64,000 bases of DNA from Oscillospiraceae bacterium (lineage in GTDB: Bacteria > Bacillota > Clostridia > Oscillospirales > CAG-272): contig SVTJ01000011.1 in assembly GCA_015063845.1 (NCBI GenBank), forward strand, positions 3,359-67,358, in the 5' to 3' direction. Both the position numbers and the translations under genes were made by a program. The notes beneath the pieces were generated by a model. The model did no database searches. It worked only from the letters and a program-made list of their open reading frames with translations, and was not told the DNA's origin. Shown piece by piece: positions 17,251-25,438 of the stretch (the stretch's first letter is position 1; the number at the start of each line of letters is the position of its first letter).

Positions 17251-18447
17251 TTATTCTCCGTCGTTAGTTTTATTGTCTTTTTCCTCCGAGGGAGCATCCT
17301 CGGTGTTGTCTTTTTTGGACTTCTTGTCATTCTTGTCGTCCTTCTTAAGCTTCGCACCGCCCAAGAACTTAGGCATGCTTGCTTCTCTGAGCGCGGCTTC
17401 TTCTGCCTCCTGTGCCTCAAGTGCCTCGCGGCGACGCTTACCTGCTTCTGCGGTGTCGGCAAAGTCCTCGTCATCGATGTGGTGGAGCGAACGGACAACT
17501 CTGCCCGACTTGCCCTTCCTCTCGGGTTTTACGTTCATCTCAGCCTCAGCGGCCTTGTAATCCTCCTCCGTGAAGGTGGGAATAGGCATAGCGAGCTTGA
17601 GGAAATATTGCTTGAGTACGCCAAGAAGGCTCTTGAATATCCAGTAAACACCCATTGCTGCGGGAAGAGTGAAAGAAATAAATACGCTGAACAGCGGCAT
17701 TGTTATATCCATCATCTTGTTGGAGCAGCCCATAGCCTGGTCTGTTGTTGCAGGCTGATAGGAGAGCTTTCTGGTCATCTTCATACTGAAGAAGTAGGAA
17801 AGGAACGTGAGTATCGGAACGAGCAACAGCCAGCTCCAGATATCGTCGACAGGACGAGCTCCGAGATCGAGAAATCCTCCGAATATTCTGAGGTTAGGAA
17901 GGTTTTCGAACATTTCTGCGGTGAAGCCCTCAACGTTTGCAAAGTCGGAATAGGACATGCTCTTCATATCGCTGAGAAGCTCGATGTTTCTTGAAATGTC
18001 GTAGTTGGTCTTTCCCGTTGCGGAAGAAACGATGTTCTTTATCTGCTCGATAGTAGCGTCCTCAAGACGGCAGATATAGCGCAAGGGGTTCATAACGATG
18101 TTATAAAGCGCAAAAATAATGGGGAGCTGAATGAGAAGCGGCAAGCATCCGCCCATGGGGTTGTAGCCCTCTTTCTGATAAAGCTCCTGAACCTCAAGGT
18201 TCATCTTCTGCTTTGTAACGTTATCGTCACGTCCCGCGTACTTTTTGCGTATAGCCATTTCCTTGGGACGAAGCTTTGCTTGCTTGATCGAATTCTTTTG
18301 TTGCTTGATACCAAAGGGCAAAAGGAGTATCTCAATTATCAGAGCAAACAGCAAAAGCGCAAAAATATAGTTATTTCCGACTATCTGATTGCAAAATCTG
18401 ATAACAAAGCCCATCGGCACGTTGATAATATCCCAGATATTGTTCAT
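17251..18447 (-). CDS. yidC: Membrane protein insertase YidC/SpoIIIJ
   Basis: The 398-residue protein inserts inner-membrane proteins with or without SecYEG. It has the short Gram-positive architecture: an N-terminal helix, a cytosolic loop KLRPKEMAIRKKYAGRDD, the conserved GGCLPLLIQLPIIFALYNIV helix and later helices around YFFSMKMTRKLSYQP and AMGVYWIFKSLLGVLKQYFL. The C-tail (about 100 residues) is long and charged (KKSKKDNTEDAPSEEK), suited to ribosome binding. No clear lipobox cysteine is seen at the N-terminus, unlike B. subtilis SpoIIIJ. Confidence 0.96.
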   Translation of the reverse strand: MNNIWDIINVPMGFVIRFCNQIVGNNYIFALLLFALIIEILLLPFGIKQQKNSIKQAKLRPKEMAIRKKYAGRDDNVTKQKMNLEVQELYQKEGYNPMGGCLPLLIQLPIIFALYNIVMNPLRYICRLEDATIEQIKNIVSSATGKTNYDISRNIELLSDMKSMSYSDFANVEGFTAEMFENLPNLRIFGGFLDLGARPVDDIWSWLLLVPILTFLSYFFSMKMTRKLSYQPATTDQAMGCSNKMMDITMPLFSVFISFTLPAAMGVYWIFKSLLGVLKQYFLKLAMPIPTFTEEDYKAAEAEMNVKPERKGKSGRVVRSLHHIDDEDFADTAEAGKRRREALEAQEAEEAALREASMPKFLGGAKLKKDDKNDKKSKKDNTEDAPSEEKDNKTNDGE

Positions 18448-18488
18448 TTGATAAATAGTTTCCGTGTGGGAGCACGAAAAATCCTCTC

Positions 18489-18824
18489 TTATTTATTTGC
18501 GGTAGTGTCATTGTCATGAGCCGCAAGCTCATTTTCCACAACGTCATTGTGCGGTGTGGCATTTCTTGTCGCCTTGTCCGTATCGTACTTCGGTATTCTC
18601 TTATGCTTTCGCTCGGGGACGGGATCGTGCCCACCCGCGCAAAACGGATTGCAGCGCAATATGCGCCAAACGCTTAGACCGAAGCCAACGAAAAAGCCAC
18701 GTTTCATAAATGCATCAACTGCATAGGCAGAGCATGTGGGCGTAAACCTACATGACGGATTTCCTTTCAGTGGCGATAAAAATTTTTGATAAAAGCGGAT
18801 AAGCCAAACGCAAACATACTTCAT
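18489..18824 (-). CDS. yidD: Membrane protein insertion efficiency factor YidD
   Basis: The core is highly conserved: RFYQKFLSPLKGNPSCRFTP, TCSAYAVDAFMKRG, and RILRCNPFCAGGHDPVP. It is a small membrane-associated protein that helps YidC-dependent insertion. The 111 residues are longer than the usual 70-85 because of a charged C-terminal extension. Its ATG overlaps the rnpA stop (ATGA). Confidence 0.94.
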   Translation of the reverse strand: MKYVCVWLIRFYQKFLSPLKGNPSCRFTPTCSAYAVDAFMKRGFFVGFGLSVWRILRCNPFCAGGHDPVPERKHKRIPKYDTDKATRNATPHNDVVENELAAHDNDTTANK

Positions 18825-19228
18825 ATTTTTTTACTATTATCCGCACATTCTTCATCGGTCTGCTTCAGCAGCCCGAGCTGAGAAAAGGCGGCTCTCATTT
18901 CTTCCGCGACCTGTGTGCTTTTGGCATCGAGCACTGCATTTCGCGGACTTATGACAATAAGGTTGCCCGTATAAAGCTCGTCCTTGAGCGTGTCATACGC
19001 CGCTCTGACCACTCTCTTAGCGCGATTTCTTTGAACTGCTCCTCCAAGCTTTTTGGAAACCGAAAGACCAAGACGGTTTACATATTTCTTTTCGGGGTGT
19101 GCGTTCATTATCCTTTTCGCGGCAAGATCGCGGAGAACGTATACGGCAACGTATTTTCCGACCTGTCGCTTACCCTTTTGGAAAGCCTTGTTATACAGAT
19201 GGTGTTCTCTTATTGCAATGTTTTTCAT
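18821..19228 (-). CDS. rnpA: Ribonuclease P protein component
   Basis: RnpA assists the RNase P RNA in cutting tRNA 5' leaders. The RNR-type basic motif appears as VQRNRAKRVVRAAY (residues about 73-86), preceded by RLGLSVSKKLGGA, as in all RnpA proteins. The 135 residues fit, with a divergent C-tail. It lies between rpmH and yidD; a hairpin in the 82-base gap behind rpmH probably lowers its expression. Confidence 0.94.
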   Translation of the reverse strand: MKNIAIREHHLYNKAFQKGKRQVGKYVAVYVLRDLAAKRIMNAHPEKKYVNRLGLSVSKKLGGAVQRNRAKRVVRAAYDTLKDELYTGNLIVISPRNAVLDAKSTQVAEEMRAAFSQLGLLKQTDEECADNSKKI

Positions 19229-19246
19229 AATAAATACCTATATACC

Positions 19247-19285
19247 AAAAACCCCGATGAACATAGCAATGTCATCGGCGGTTTT
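19247..19285 (-). terminator. Attenuator-like hairpin between rpmH and rnpA
   Basis: On the minus strand AAAACCGCCGATGA pairs with TCATCGGGGTTTT, then TTTGG. The position fits a partial terminator that makes ribosomal protein L34 more abundant than RnpA. Confidence 0.65.
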
Positions 19286-19310
19286 ATGTTTTTTCTCGGT
19301 TTTCCGAAAA

Positions 19311-19445
19311 TTAATAGGTCAGTCTTTTTCTGCCTTTAGCGCGTCTTCTCTTGAGTACGTTTCTTCCGTCAGCAGTAGCCATTCTCTTTCTGAAGCCGTG
19401 CTCTTTCTTTCTCTGACGCTTTTTGGGTTGATAAGTTCTAAGCAT
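19311..19445 (-). CDS. rpmH: Ribosomal protein bL34
   Basis: The 44-residue basic protein reads [20 protein letters not shown] and ends in [12 protein letters not shown], the standard L34 pattern; the ORF track missed it because of its length. AAGGAGGT lies 8 bases before the ATG. It heads the rpmH-rnpA-yidD-yidC-jag operon. dnaA, the usual divergent neighbour, is replaced by holA. Confidence 0.98.
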   Translation of the reverse strand: MLRTYQPKKRQRKKEHGFRKRMATADGRNVLKRRRAKGRKRLTY

Positions 19446-19557
19446 TCTCTGCACCTCCTTAGTTTTGTTTGCATCCCGGATTTCGAGACATCCGGAATTG
19501 CTCCGGAAGCGTGTTGCTTTTCAGCCAAATTTACGCTTTTATACAATGACATCTTAT

Positions 19558-19586
19558 ATTAAACCATATTTTGTTTCATTTGTCAA
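19558..19586 (-). promoter_or_regulatory. Sigma-A promoter for rpmH operon
   Basis: On the minus strand TTGACA (19586-19581), 17 bases, TTTAAT (19563-19558). No DnaA boxes (TTATNCACA) were seen in 19446-19693, so this is not an obvious replication origin. Confidence 0.65.
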
Positions 19587-19634
19587 GAGATTTTTTCATT
19601 TTTTCGATAAAAAACAAAAAATGCGGTGCCCGAC

Positions 19635-19663
19635 TTGAAATAATATGGCAACTGTGCTATAAT
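19635..19663 (+). promoter_or_regulatory. Sigma-A promoter for holA
   Basis: TTGAAA (19635-19640), 17 bases, TGCTATAAT with the -10 at 19658-19663, 31 bases before the TTG start. Confidence 0.85.
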
Positions 19664-19693
19664 ATTATATATTATGAAAGGAGGGACGCTGAT

Positions 19694-20725
19694 TTGGAGA
19701 TCATCAGGGACGATTCCTTTAGAAAACAACTCAAAAAGGGAATAAGCGGTGCTTTTTTGTTCTTCGGTGACGAGGACTATATGAAGGTGCATACTCTGAA
19801 TGCTGTTAGAGAAAGTATTTGCCCCGAGTCGTCGTTTGCCCTCTTTAACGATATGAAGATAGACGTTATAGACTATTCCGCTTCTGCTTTGCTGGACGCT
19901 CTTATGCCGATGCCTATGATGAGCGATAAAAAGCTTATCACGGTGAACGGCTTGAATATCGACGGTATGCGTCCTAAGGAGATAGACGAGCTTTGCGACG
20001 TGCTCGCGGCACTTGAGGAGTACGACTATAACGTGGTGATAATCTCAGTACCCGCGGGACAGTTCGATCCTGGCTCAAATCCCAAGAAACTGTCGTCAAC
20101 GTGCAGAAAGCTGAGCGAGTATCTTACCCCCGTTCGCTTTGATACGGTTACGGGTGCAAAGCTCACAGGCTGGGTTGGTAAGCATTTTGCTTCTCACGGT
20201 GTGAACGCTACTCCTGAGGTGTGCGCTTTTCTTACAGAATATGCGGGAAAATCTATGTATACCTTATCGAATGAGACCGAGAAGCTCAGCTTCTACGTTC
20301 TCGAGAACGGTAGAAATACGGTCACGCGTGACGATATCCTAAAGGTGTCTATTCCCGAGCTTAGCGCGGATGTCTTTGCTCTTGCAAACGCCATACTTGA
20401 CGGAAAGAGCGACTATGCTATGAAGGCGCTTGAGGTCATGCGCTTCAGACGTGTCGATCCGCTGATACTCAACGGAGAGATATCAAAAACTATTTGTGAT
20501 CTTATCATCATAAAGGCACTTTTGAACGAGGGAAAGTCTGCGTTTGAAATATCCTCAATGCTGAAAATGAACGAATTTAGGACAAAGATTTACGCACAGA
20601 GCGCGTCGGGTAAGTCAATGGAACGCCTCAAAGCGGCTCTTGCTCTTTGCGTTGAGACCGATGCACAGCTGAAGCTGTCTCAGCAGGGATATATTCCGCT
20701 TGAAAGACTTGTTTGCGGTCTGTGA
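19694..20725 (+). CDS. holA: DNA polymerase III subunit delta
   Basis: HolA is the clamp-loader subunit that opens the beta sliding clamp. The N-terminus (SGAFLFFGDEDYMKVH) is the family's Walker-A-like region, followed by the AAA+ lid and collar domains; the C-terminal collar ends in GYIPLERLVCGL. A TTG start at 19694 with AGGAGG 9 bases upstream gives 343 residues, the usual size; the track's ATG at 19571 lies upstream of the promoter. It is divergent from rpmH. Confidence 0.92.
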   Translation: MEIIRDDSFRKQLKKGISGAFLFFGDEDYMKVHTLNAVRESICPESSFALFNDMKIDVIDYSASALLDALMPMPMMSDKKLITVNGLNIDGMRPKEIDELCDVLAALEEYDYNVVIISVPAGQFDPGSNPKKLSSTCRKLSEYLTPVRFDTVTGAKLTGWVGKHFASHGVNATPEVCAFLTEYAGKSMYTLSNETEKLSFYVLENGRNTVTRDDILKVSIPELSADVFALANAILDGKSDYAMKALEVMRFRRVDPLILNGEISKTICDLIIIKALLNEGKSAFEISSMLKMNEFRTKIYAQSASGKSMERLKAALALCVETDAQLKLSQQGYIPLERLVCGL

Positions 20726-20756
20726 GGAAAAGTATGTAATAAACGACATAAAACTC

Positions 20757-20785
20757 TTGATTTTGTCAAGAGTTTGTGATAGAAT
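20757..20785 (+). promoter_or_regulatory. Sigma-A promoter for smpB, overlapping a hairpin
   Basis: TTGATT (20757-20762), 17 bases, TGATAGAAT (-10 at 20780-20785). The -35 lies within AAACTCTTGA-TTTTG-TCAAGAGTTT, a hairpin that may end holA transcription. Confidence 0.75.
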
Positions 20786-20824
20786 AATATGGCGCGAAAA
20801 ATCCGATGGGAAGGAGGGAGCACC

Positions 20825-21301
20825 GTGGCTGAAAAAAAGGGCGGAACAAAAATAATTGCCCAAAATAAAAAGGCTTACCACGAGTATTTCGTGGAAGAAA
20901 AATACGAAGCGGGAATTGCTCTCTTTGGAACTGAGGTCAAGAGCATTCGCGCAGGAGCGGTAAACCTCAAGGACGCATATTGCTCCTTTAAAAACGGCGA
21001 GCTTTACGTGCTGGGTATGCACGTAAGTCCGTATGAAAAGGGAAACATATTCAACCGTGAGCCGCTTCGAGAAAGAAAGCTTCTTATGCACCGCAGAGAG
21101 CTGAATAAGCTCTTTGGAGTGGTGGCACAGAAAGGACTTACGCTCGTGCCGCTGTCTCTTTACTTTTCGGGAAAGAATGTCAAGGTCGAGGTCGGTCTTT
21201 GCCGTGGAAAGAAGCTGTATGATAAGAGAGATACGGCAGCTAAGGCTGAGGCATCGAGAGAGATGGACAGAAGAATGAGAGAGCAGTCTAAATACGACTG
21301 A
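20825..21301 (+). CDS. smpB: SsrA-binding protein SmpB
   Basis: SmpB delivers tmRNA to stalled ribosomes. Family motifs are visible: [38 protein letters not shown], a basic region and the C-terminal [12 protein letters not shown] followed by the positively charged tail that enters the mRNA channel. A GTG at 20825 with AAGGAGG 7 bases upstream gives 158 residues. tmRNA follows 40 bases after the stop, so the two partners sit together. Confidence 0.97.
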   Translation: MAEKKGGTKIIAQNKKAYHEYFVEEKYEAGIALFGTEVKSIRAGAVNLKDAYCSFKNGELYVLGMHVSPYEKGNIFNREPLRERKLLMHRRELNKLFGVVAQKGLTLVPLSLYFSGKNVKVEVGLCRGKKLYDKRDTAAKAEASREMDRRMREQSKYD

Positions 21302-21341
21302 TACCTCTTACCTCTTCACTATTACTTCTTACTTCAAATAT

Positions 21342-21710
21342 GGGCCCGTAAAGGTTTCGACGGGGATTTTGAGGTATGATAAGCGGGTAGAGCCGGGCAA
21401 TCTCTATAAAGGCCCAAATTAAAAATAAACGCTAACAATAGAACTGTAGCAATGGCTGCCTAAGGGCAGTGCCGTGGCATAATGCCACCCGTTCCTCCGA
21501 GGAGTATCGCGGCCTCGGACTGAGCGTCAAGTAAGCGGTGAACGTGCATCGGTGTTTCGCCATTGAACCGATCACGCAAAAAATGGCTACCCAACGGAGC
21601 GGCTTGTCCGCTGACTGCTCCCGCGGGGAATTCTAATCAACGGAATGCACCCGGAGAAGGTCATATCAAGAGGTTTTCGGACAGGGGTTCGACTCCCCTC
21701 GGGTCCACCA
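21342..21710 (+). ncRNA. ssrA: Transfer-messenger RNA (tmRNA)
   Basis: The 5' end GGGCCCGTAAAGGTTTCGACGGGG and 3' end GGTTCGACTCCCCTCGGGTCCACCA are characteristic; the ends pair in a 7-bp acceptor stem with encoded CCA. The tag reading frame runs from GCT at 21431 to TAA at 21461-21463 and encodes ANNRTVAMAA, ten residues, ending in the hydrophobic AA degron typical of tmRNA tags. Together with SmpB it rescues stalled ribosomes and marks the peptide for proteolysis. Confidence 0.96.
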
Positions 21711-21743
21711 AAACAAAAAAGCCCGTTGGGGCTTTTTTGTTTT
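21711..21743 (+). terminator. Terminator of tmRNA
   Basis: AAAACAAAAAAGCCC and GGGCTTTTTTGTTTT form a long stem directly after the CCA end, with a T-rich 3' arm. Confidence 0.9.
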
Positions 21744-21745
21744 GG

Positions 21746-22045
21746 CAGACTCTTTGAAAAGGGGAGTCGAACGCAGTGCCAAAAACAATTCGGTGAATTG
21801 TTTTTGGCACGGTGACCGAAGATTTTTGCGAAACATAACCTCAGCTCAAAATGAATGTTTCGCAAAAATCAAGAACGACTCCCCTCGTGCCACTTTGTGG
21901 CACGAATAGGGGGTCGCATTTTGCGAGCAAAGGCGACCTGAGCTCGCTCAAGGTCGCTGCGAGCAAAAATATTCGCCAAAGGCGAAACTCCTTTCACAAG
22001 GTAAGTCGAACGCAGTGCCAAAAACAATCCGGTGAATTATTTTTT
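21746..22045. repeat. Palindromic trailer templated on tmRNA T-arm
   Basis: GGGGAGTCG (21761-21769) and CGACTCCCC (21876-21884) are an inverted pair that copies the tmRNA T-arm. They enclose two perfect hairpins: GTGCCAAAAACAATTC with GAATTGTTTTTGGCAC, and ATTTTTGCGAAACAT with ATGTTTCGCAAAAAT. Further palindromes follow (GTGCCAC-TTT-GTGGCAC; CTGAGCTCGCTCAG-like), and AGTCGAACGCAGTGCCAAAAAC recurs at about 22003. The ORFs overlapping here are not convincing genes. Confidence 0.75.
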
Positions 22046-22057
22046 GCGTTATATAGT

Positions 22058-22202
22058 TTAATAACCGATCTTTTTAAGAAATTCTTGTATTTCCTCTTTA
22101 TCCTCGACCCTCGCATTTATTCCTTTATGAGTGTCAATACGGAAAAGTATTGAATGCAGCAACTGTCTCGTTCTGTATATTATTTGATAATGGTATTTGC
22201 AT
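22058..22202 (-). pseudogene. Short frameshifted coding remnant
   Basis: On the minus strand an ATG at 22202 opens MQIPLSNNIQNETVAAFNTFPY and stops; in the next frame the same strand continues FRIDTHKGINARVEDKEEIQEF and ends at a TAA at 22058. Joined by one frameshift near 22135 the two would make a protein of about 48 residues. The family is not recognised. It could instead be a chance pair of short frames. Confidence 0.35.
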
Positions 22203-22228
22203 TATATCATATTTTATGAATAGCAGCC

Positions 22229-22257
22229 TTGACATTTTTCCGCATTTGTGTTATCAT
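22229..22257 (+). promoter_or_regulatory. Sigma-A promoter for FAD oxidoreductase
   Basis: TTGACA (22229-22234), 17 bases, TGTTATCAT (-10 at 22252-22257), about 60 bases before the ATG. Confidence 0.8.
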
Positions 22258-22318
22258 AATATAGGAGAAAAAAGCGGTCGATAAGATCGTCAAACACTTC
22301 CCATTGGAGGTAGAATTT

Positions 22319-23686
22319 ATGAAATATGACGTTATAATAATCGGAGCAGGTCCGGGCGGTATATTTTCTGCTTACGAGCTGACGCAGAAAAGACCTGACT
22401 TGAATATAGCTGTTTTTGAGGCAGGACACGCACTCTCTAAGCGCAAATGCCCTATTGACGGTGAAAAGGTCAAGTCCTGTATCGGTTGTAGCAGCTGCTC
22501 AATTATGAGTGGCTTTGGCGGTGCGGGAGCGTTTTCGGACGGTAAGTACAATATAACAAACGATTTTGGCGGCACGCTTTACGAATACATAGGCAAAAAG
22601 AAGGCTCTTGAGCTTATGCAGTACGTTGACGATATAAATATGCGTTATGGCGGAAAGGGAACTAAGCTTTATTCCACAACGGGAACGTACCTCAAGAAGG
22701 AGTGTATTCAGCACGACCTGCATCTGCTTGACGCGTCCGTCCGTCATCTCGGAACGGATATAAACTATATTGTTCTTGAAAATATTTACGCATATCTTAA
22801 GGATAGAGTAAGCTTTTTCTTTGATACTCCCGTGGAGAGCGTTTCTGTCATCGACGGCGGCTATGAGATAAGCTGTAGGAGCGGTAAGTTTACCTGCGAT
22901 AAGTGCATCATATCCGTTGGAAGAAGCGGAAGTAAGTGGATGGAAAAGATATGCTCTGAGCTCAATATTCCCACAAAGTCTAACCGTGTGGATATAGGCG
23001 TGCGCGTTGAGCTTCCCGCAGAGGTGTTCTCACATCTTACGGACGAGCTTTACGAGAGTAAGATAGTATACCGTACAAAGGAATACGGCGATAGAGTTCG
23101 TACGTTCTGTATGAACCCCAAGGGCGCTGTCGTTAACGAGAATACAAACGGGATCATCACAGTTAACGGACACAGCTATGAGGATCCCTCAAAGCAGACC
23201 GAGAACACAAACTTCGCGCTTCTCGTCGCGAAGCATTTCTCCGAGCCCTTTAAGGACTCCAACGGCTACGGTGAATCCATAGCAAGGCTTAGCAATATGC
23301 TTGGCGGTGGAGTAATCGTGCAGAGATTCGGTGACCTTATCCGAGGTCGTCGCTCTACCGAGAGCCGCATACAAGAAGCGTTTATCAATCCCACCCTTAA
23401 GGCGACTGCGGGTGACCTCAGCCTTGTGCTTCCCAAGAGAATTCTTGACGGCATTATTGAGATGATATACGCGCTTGATAAGGTCGCACCAGGCACGGCA
23501 AACGACGATACGCTGCTTTACGGCGTTGAGGTCAAGTTCTACAATATGGAGGTCGAGGTCAATGAAAACCTTGAAAGTTGCCTTGAAGGACTTTACGTCA
23601 TCGGTGACGGAAGCGGAATCACACATTCGCTCTCGCACGCATCTGCCAGCGGTGTCCACGTTGCCAGAAAGATATCGGAGAGATAA
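22319..23686 (+). CDS. FAD-dependent oxidoreductase (uncharacterised dehydrogenase)
   Basis: The N-terminal YDVIIIGAGPGGIFSAYELT is a dinucleotide-binding fold for FAD, and GLYVIGDGSGITHSLSHASASG near the end is the second FAD motif. A cysteine cluster (KCPIDGEKVKSCIGCSSCS, residues about 43-62) follows, as in the COG2509 group of FAD-dependent dehydrogenases whose substrates are unknown. The 455 residues fit. The ATG at 22319 is preceded by GGAGG at 8 bases. It is transcribed alone. Confidence 0.88.
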   Translation: MKYDVIIIGAGPGGIFSAYELTQKRPDLNIAVFEAGHALSKRKCPIDGEKVKSCIGCSSCSIMSGFGGAGAFSDGKYNITNDFGGTLYEYIGKKKALELMQYVDDINMRYGGKGTKLYSTTGTYLKKECIQHDLHLLDASVRHLGTDINYIVLENIYAYLKDRVSFFFDTPVESVSVIDGGYEISCRSGKFTCDKCIISVGRSGSKWMEKICSELNIPTKSNRVDIGVRVELPAEVFSHLTDELYESKIVYRTKEYGDRVRTFCMNPKGAVVNENTNGIITVNGHSYEDPSKQTENTNFALLVAKHFSEPFKDSNGYGESIARLSNMLGGGVIVQRFGDLIRGRRSTESRIQEAFINPTLKATAGDLSLVLPKRILDGIIEMIYALDKVAPGTANDDTLLYGVEVKFYNMEVEVNENLESCLEGLYVIGDGSGITHSLSHASASGVHVARKISER

Positions 23687-23689
23687 TAA

Positions 23690-23729
23690 CAAAACAAAAA
23701 AGACACGCCGCGGCGTGTCTTTTCTTTGT
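23690..23729. terminator. Bidirectional terminator at left edge of island
   Basis: AAAACAAAAAAGACACGCCG and CGGCGTGTCTTTTCTTTGTTTT form a long stem between convergent genes, with T tracts on both strands. Confidence 0.9.
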
Positions 23730-23730
23730 T

Positions 23731-24753
23731 TTATTCCCAAAGCTTTGCTTCAAAGCTTTGGCGTATTCTGCTGATGCTTTCGACTTTCTTTCCGTACTTT
23801 TCAGCGATATCTTTATCTTTGGGTATCTGTTGTTCTTCTATATATGTATTCATTATTTCTTTATTTATAACAGAATACTCCTCGTAGTAAATATCGCTCT
23901 CTGCAAGGATTTTGCATATCGTACAAGTAAAGAGATCGGAAATTATCGGTTTGGTCCTTGCTTGCAAAGCGTCGTATATAGCCTGCGCTTTTGCAAGAAG
24001 CGGAGAGCCGTTCGAATATGAGTCCGAATTGATAGATACGGTTTGTATAGCGTCGATCTCGTTATCATCATTGCTGTCGTCGTATTCGAACTCTCCGTCA
24101 TCATTGAGCTTGGGCATTCCCCAAGTTCTGTTCTCTTTGTAGACGTTATGACGGTATTTTTGAGCTTGATCGCTGTCAAGTATATAATCGTCTCGGTCAT
24201 TATCGTCGTTGTCATGATTGCTCGAGGAGATAACGTAAGATGCTTTGAAATCCAAGTACGCTTGTTTGAATTTCAAGACATCTTTGTCAGTACCCGAGCC
24301 AAATTCCTCACTTATCGTTAGGAAATCACCGTCGGTTAGCTCTTGCTTTTTGTTAGCGTCACAATATTCGTTTATGATCCGCCATCTTTTAAAGAGGCTT
24401 GAAGAGAAACCTGTCATACCGTTATGTATTGCGTCTCCTTTTTCAATGGCTCTCGCTTTTTTAATAACAAAACTGATGATGCGGTTAAAATAGTGAAAGA
24501 AATTGCCTTTTTCAGGTGCATAGGTGCTAAGGCAATATTTTACGGTCAGGATTATTTCTTCACCGTAAGGCTCATACATCCTCTCGTTTATCGATAAAAG
24601 ATAGCAGTAGGCATTCGATATTATTTCTGATTCTTTTACGATGCAAAGAGGGTCGTCCTCACCGAATTCTTTTACACGGTCACAATAGCTGTCAAGATCT
24701 TTTCGAACTTTTTCTTCGTATTGTGCCGTGCATACGTCCAAATATACTCCCAT
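23731..24753 (-). CDS. Divergent sigma-70-like protein (putative)
   Basis: The N-terminal half contains ILTVKYCLSTYAPEKGNFFHYFNRII (quoted in part: STYAPEKGNFFHYFNRII), which resembles sigma region 2 (YDPxKGxFxxYxxxxI). A long acidic, Asp/Asn-rich linker (residues about 175-235) follows, and the last 35 residues (IPKDKDIAEKYGKKVESISR) look like the region 4 helix-turn-helix. The 340 residues are longer than ECF sigmas. It starts 11 bases after the CARF-like gene, with AGGAGG 6 bases upstream. It could be the factor that reads the island's unusual promoters; an alternative is a phage-type regulator of unknown fold. Confidence 0.45.
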   Translation of the reverse strand: MGVYLDVCTAQYEEKVRKDLDSYCDRVKEFGEDDPLCIVKESEIISNAYCYLLSINERMYEPYGEEIILTVKYCLSTYAPEKGNFFHYFNRIISFVIKKARAIEKGDAIHNGMTGFSSSLFKRWRIINEYCDANKKQELTDGDFLTISEEFGSGTDKDVLKFKQAYLDFKASYVISSSNHDNDDNDRDDYILDSDQAQKYRHNVYKENRTWGMPKLNDDGEFEYDDSNDDNEIDAIQTVSINSDSYSNGSPLLAKAQAIYDALQARTKPIISDLFTCTICKILAESDIYYEEYSVINKEIMNTYIEEQQIPKDKDIAEKYGKKVESISRIRQSFEAKLWE

Positions 24754-24764
24754 TTTTGCCTCCT

Positions 24765-25385
24765 TTATAAAGAAAGCAAGGAGTTAAGCATTTGTTTCGC
24801 TTTTTCGGGATCGTTCGAGTGAATGCCGTTTGCAACGTTCATTATATACAAAAGGGGCACCATATCGCAAAGTCTGGTATTAACGGCTTTTCCGTTTTCA
24901 TCAAAATTCGCTTGACCGTATATAACGTGCTCTACGTTACAGTCAAGGTGCTTCTCGGCGAACGAAAGAGCCGCAAAAACGGTGATGGGGAGATCCTTTG
25001 GACCGTAGGTTATATCAGCAACAACGGTGGAATTCGCAGGGATTTCAGCAACTAATTTGCCCATAAGCTCCTGATAAACTGACTTTTTCTCCAAAAAGTC
25101 GGTTTCTATCTCTTTATATTCAACGACGACATTCATGTTCTTGCATGCGTCTGCAAGCTCCGCCTTGAATACTTCGACTTTTTCTTTGCAGTGACTGTAT
25201 TCATCGTTCTTTGTGAGAAGAATTACCTTGAGCTCATCACCGTTTTTTAAGGTGCTTTTGAGATAAGCGTTGATAGGGTAGACCACCTCGGTCTCGGGCG
25301 TGTGTAACGAGCGTATCTCGGACACGTATTTACACTTGGGAGTGTCTTTTTTCATTGGAATATTGCAAATGATTGTTCTTTTCAT
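24765..25385 (-). CDS. CARF/TM1812-like sensor protein, no CRISPR nearby
   Basis: The 206-residue protein resembles the CRISPR-associated TM1812/Csx1-type CARF fold: a beta-strand with LKVILLTKNDEY (residues about 52-63), then VVADITYGPKDLP (121-133, compare DxTHGxRxLP in that family), a helix, and HVIYGQ (153-158). CARF domains bind cyclic oligoadenylates or other nucleotides. The usual effector (HEPN or nuclease) is absent, so it would signal through a partner, perhaps the downstream sigma-like protein. AAGGAG lies 8 bases before the ATG. Family assignment is by eye. Confidence 0.55.
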   Translation of the reverse strand: MKRTIICNIPMKKDTPKCKYVSEIRSLHTPETEVVYPINAYLKSTLKNGDELKVILLTKNDEYSHCKEKVEVFKAELADACKNMNVVVEYKEIETDFLEKKSVYQELMGKLVAEIPANSTVVADITYGPKDLPITVFAALSFAEKHLDCNVEHVIYGQANFDENGKAVNTRLCDMVPLLYIMNVANGIHSNDPEKAKQMLNSLLSL

Positions 25386-25438
25386 AATTTGATCTCCTTA
25401 ACAATAGTTCAATTATATTCTACCTCAAAACATGTAAA

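Noticed and set aside
19446-19693. Replication origin beside rpmH
   Set aside because: No TTATNCACA boxes or dnaA gene are present; the AT-rich stretch is explained by two divergent promoters.
21587-21865. ORF containing GGPEGSRTPVRK antisense to tmRNA
   Set aside because: This is the familiar false protein read from the complement of a tmRNA 3' end.
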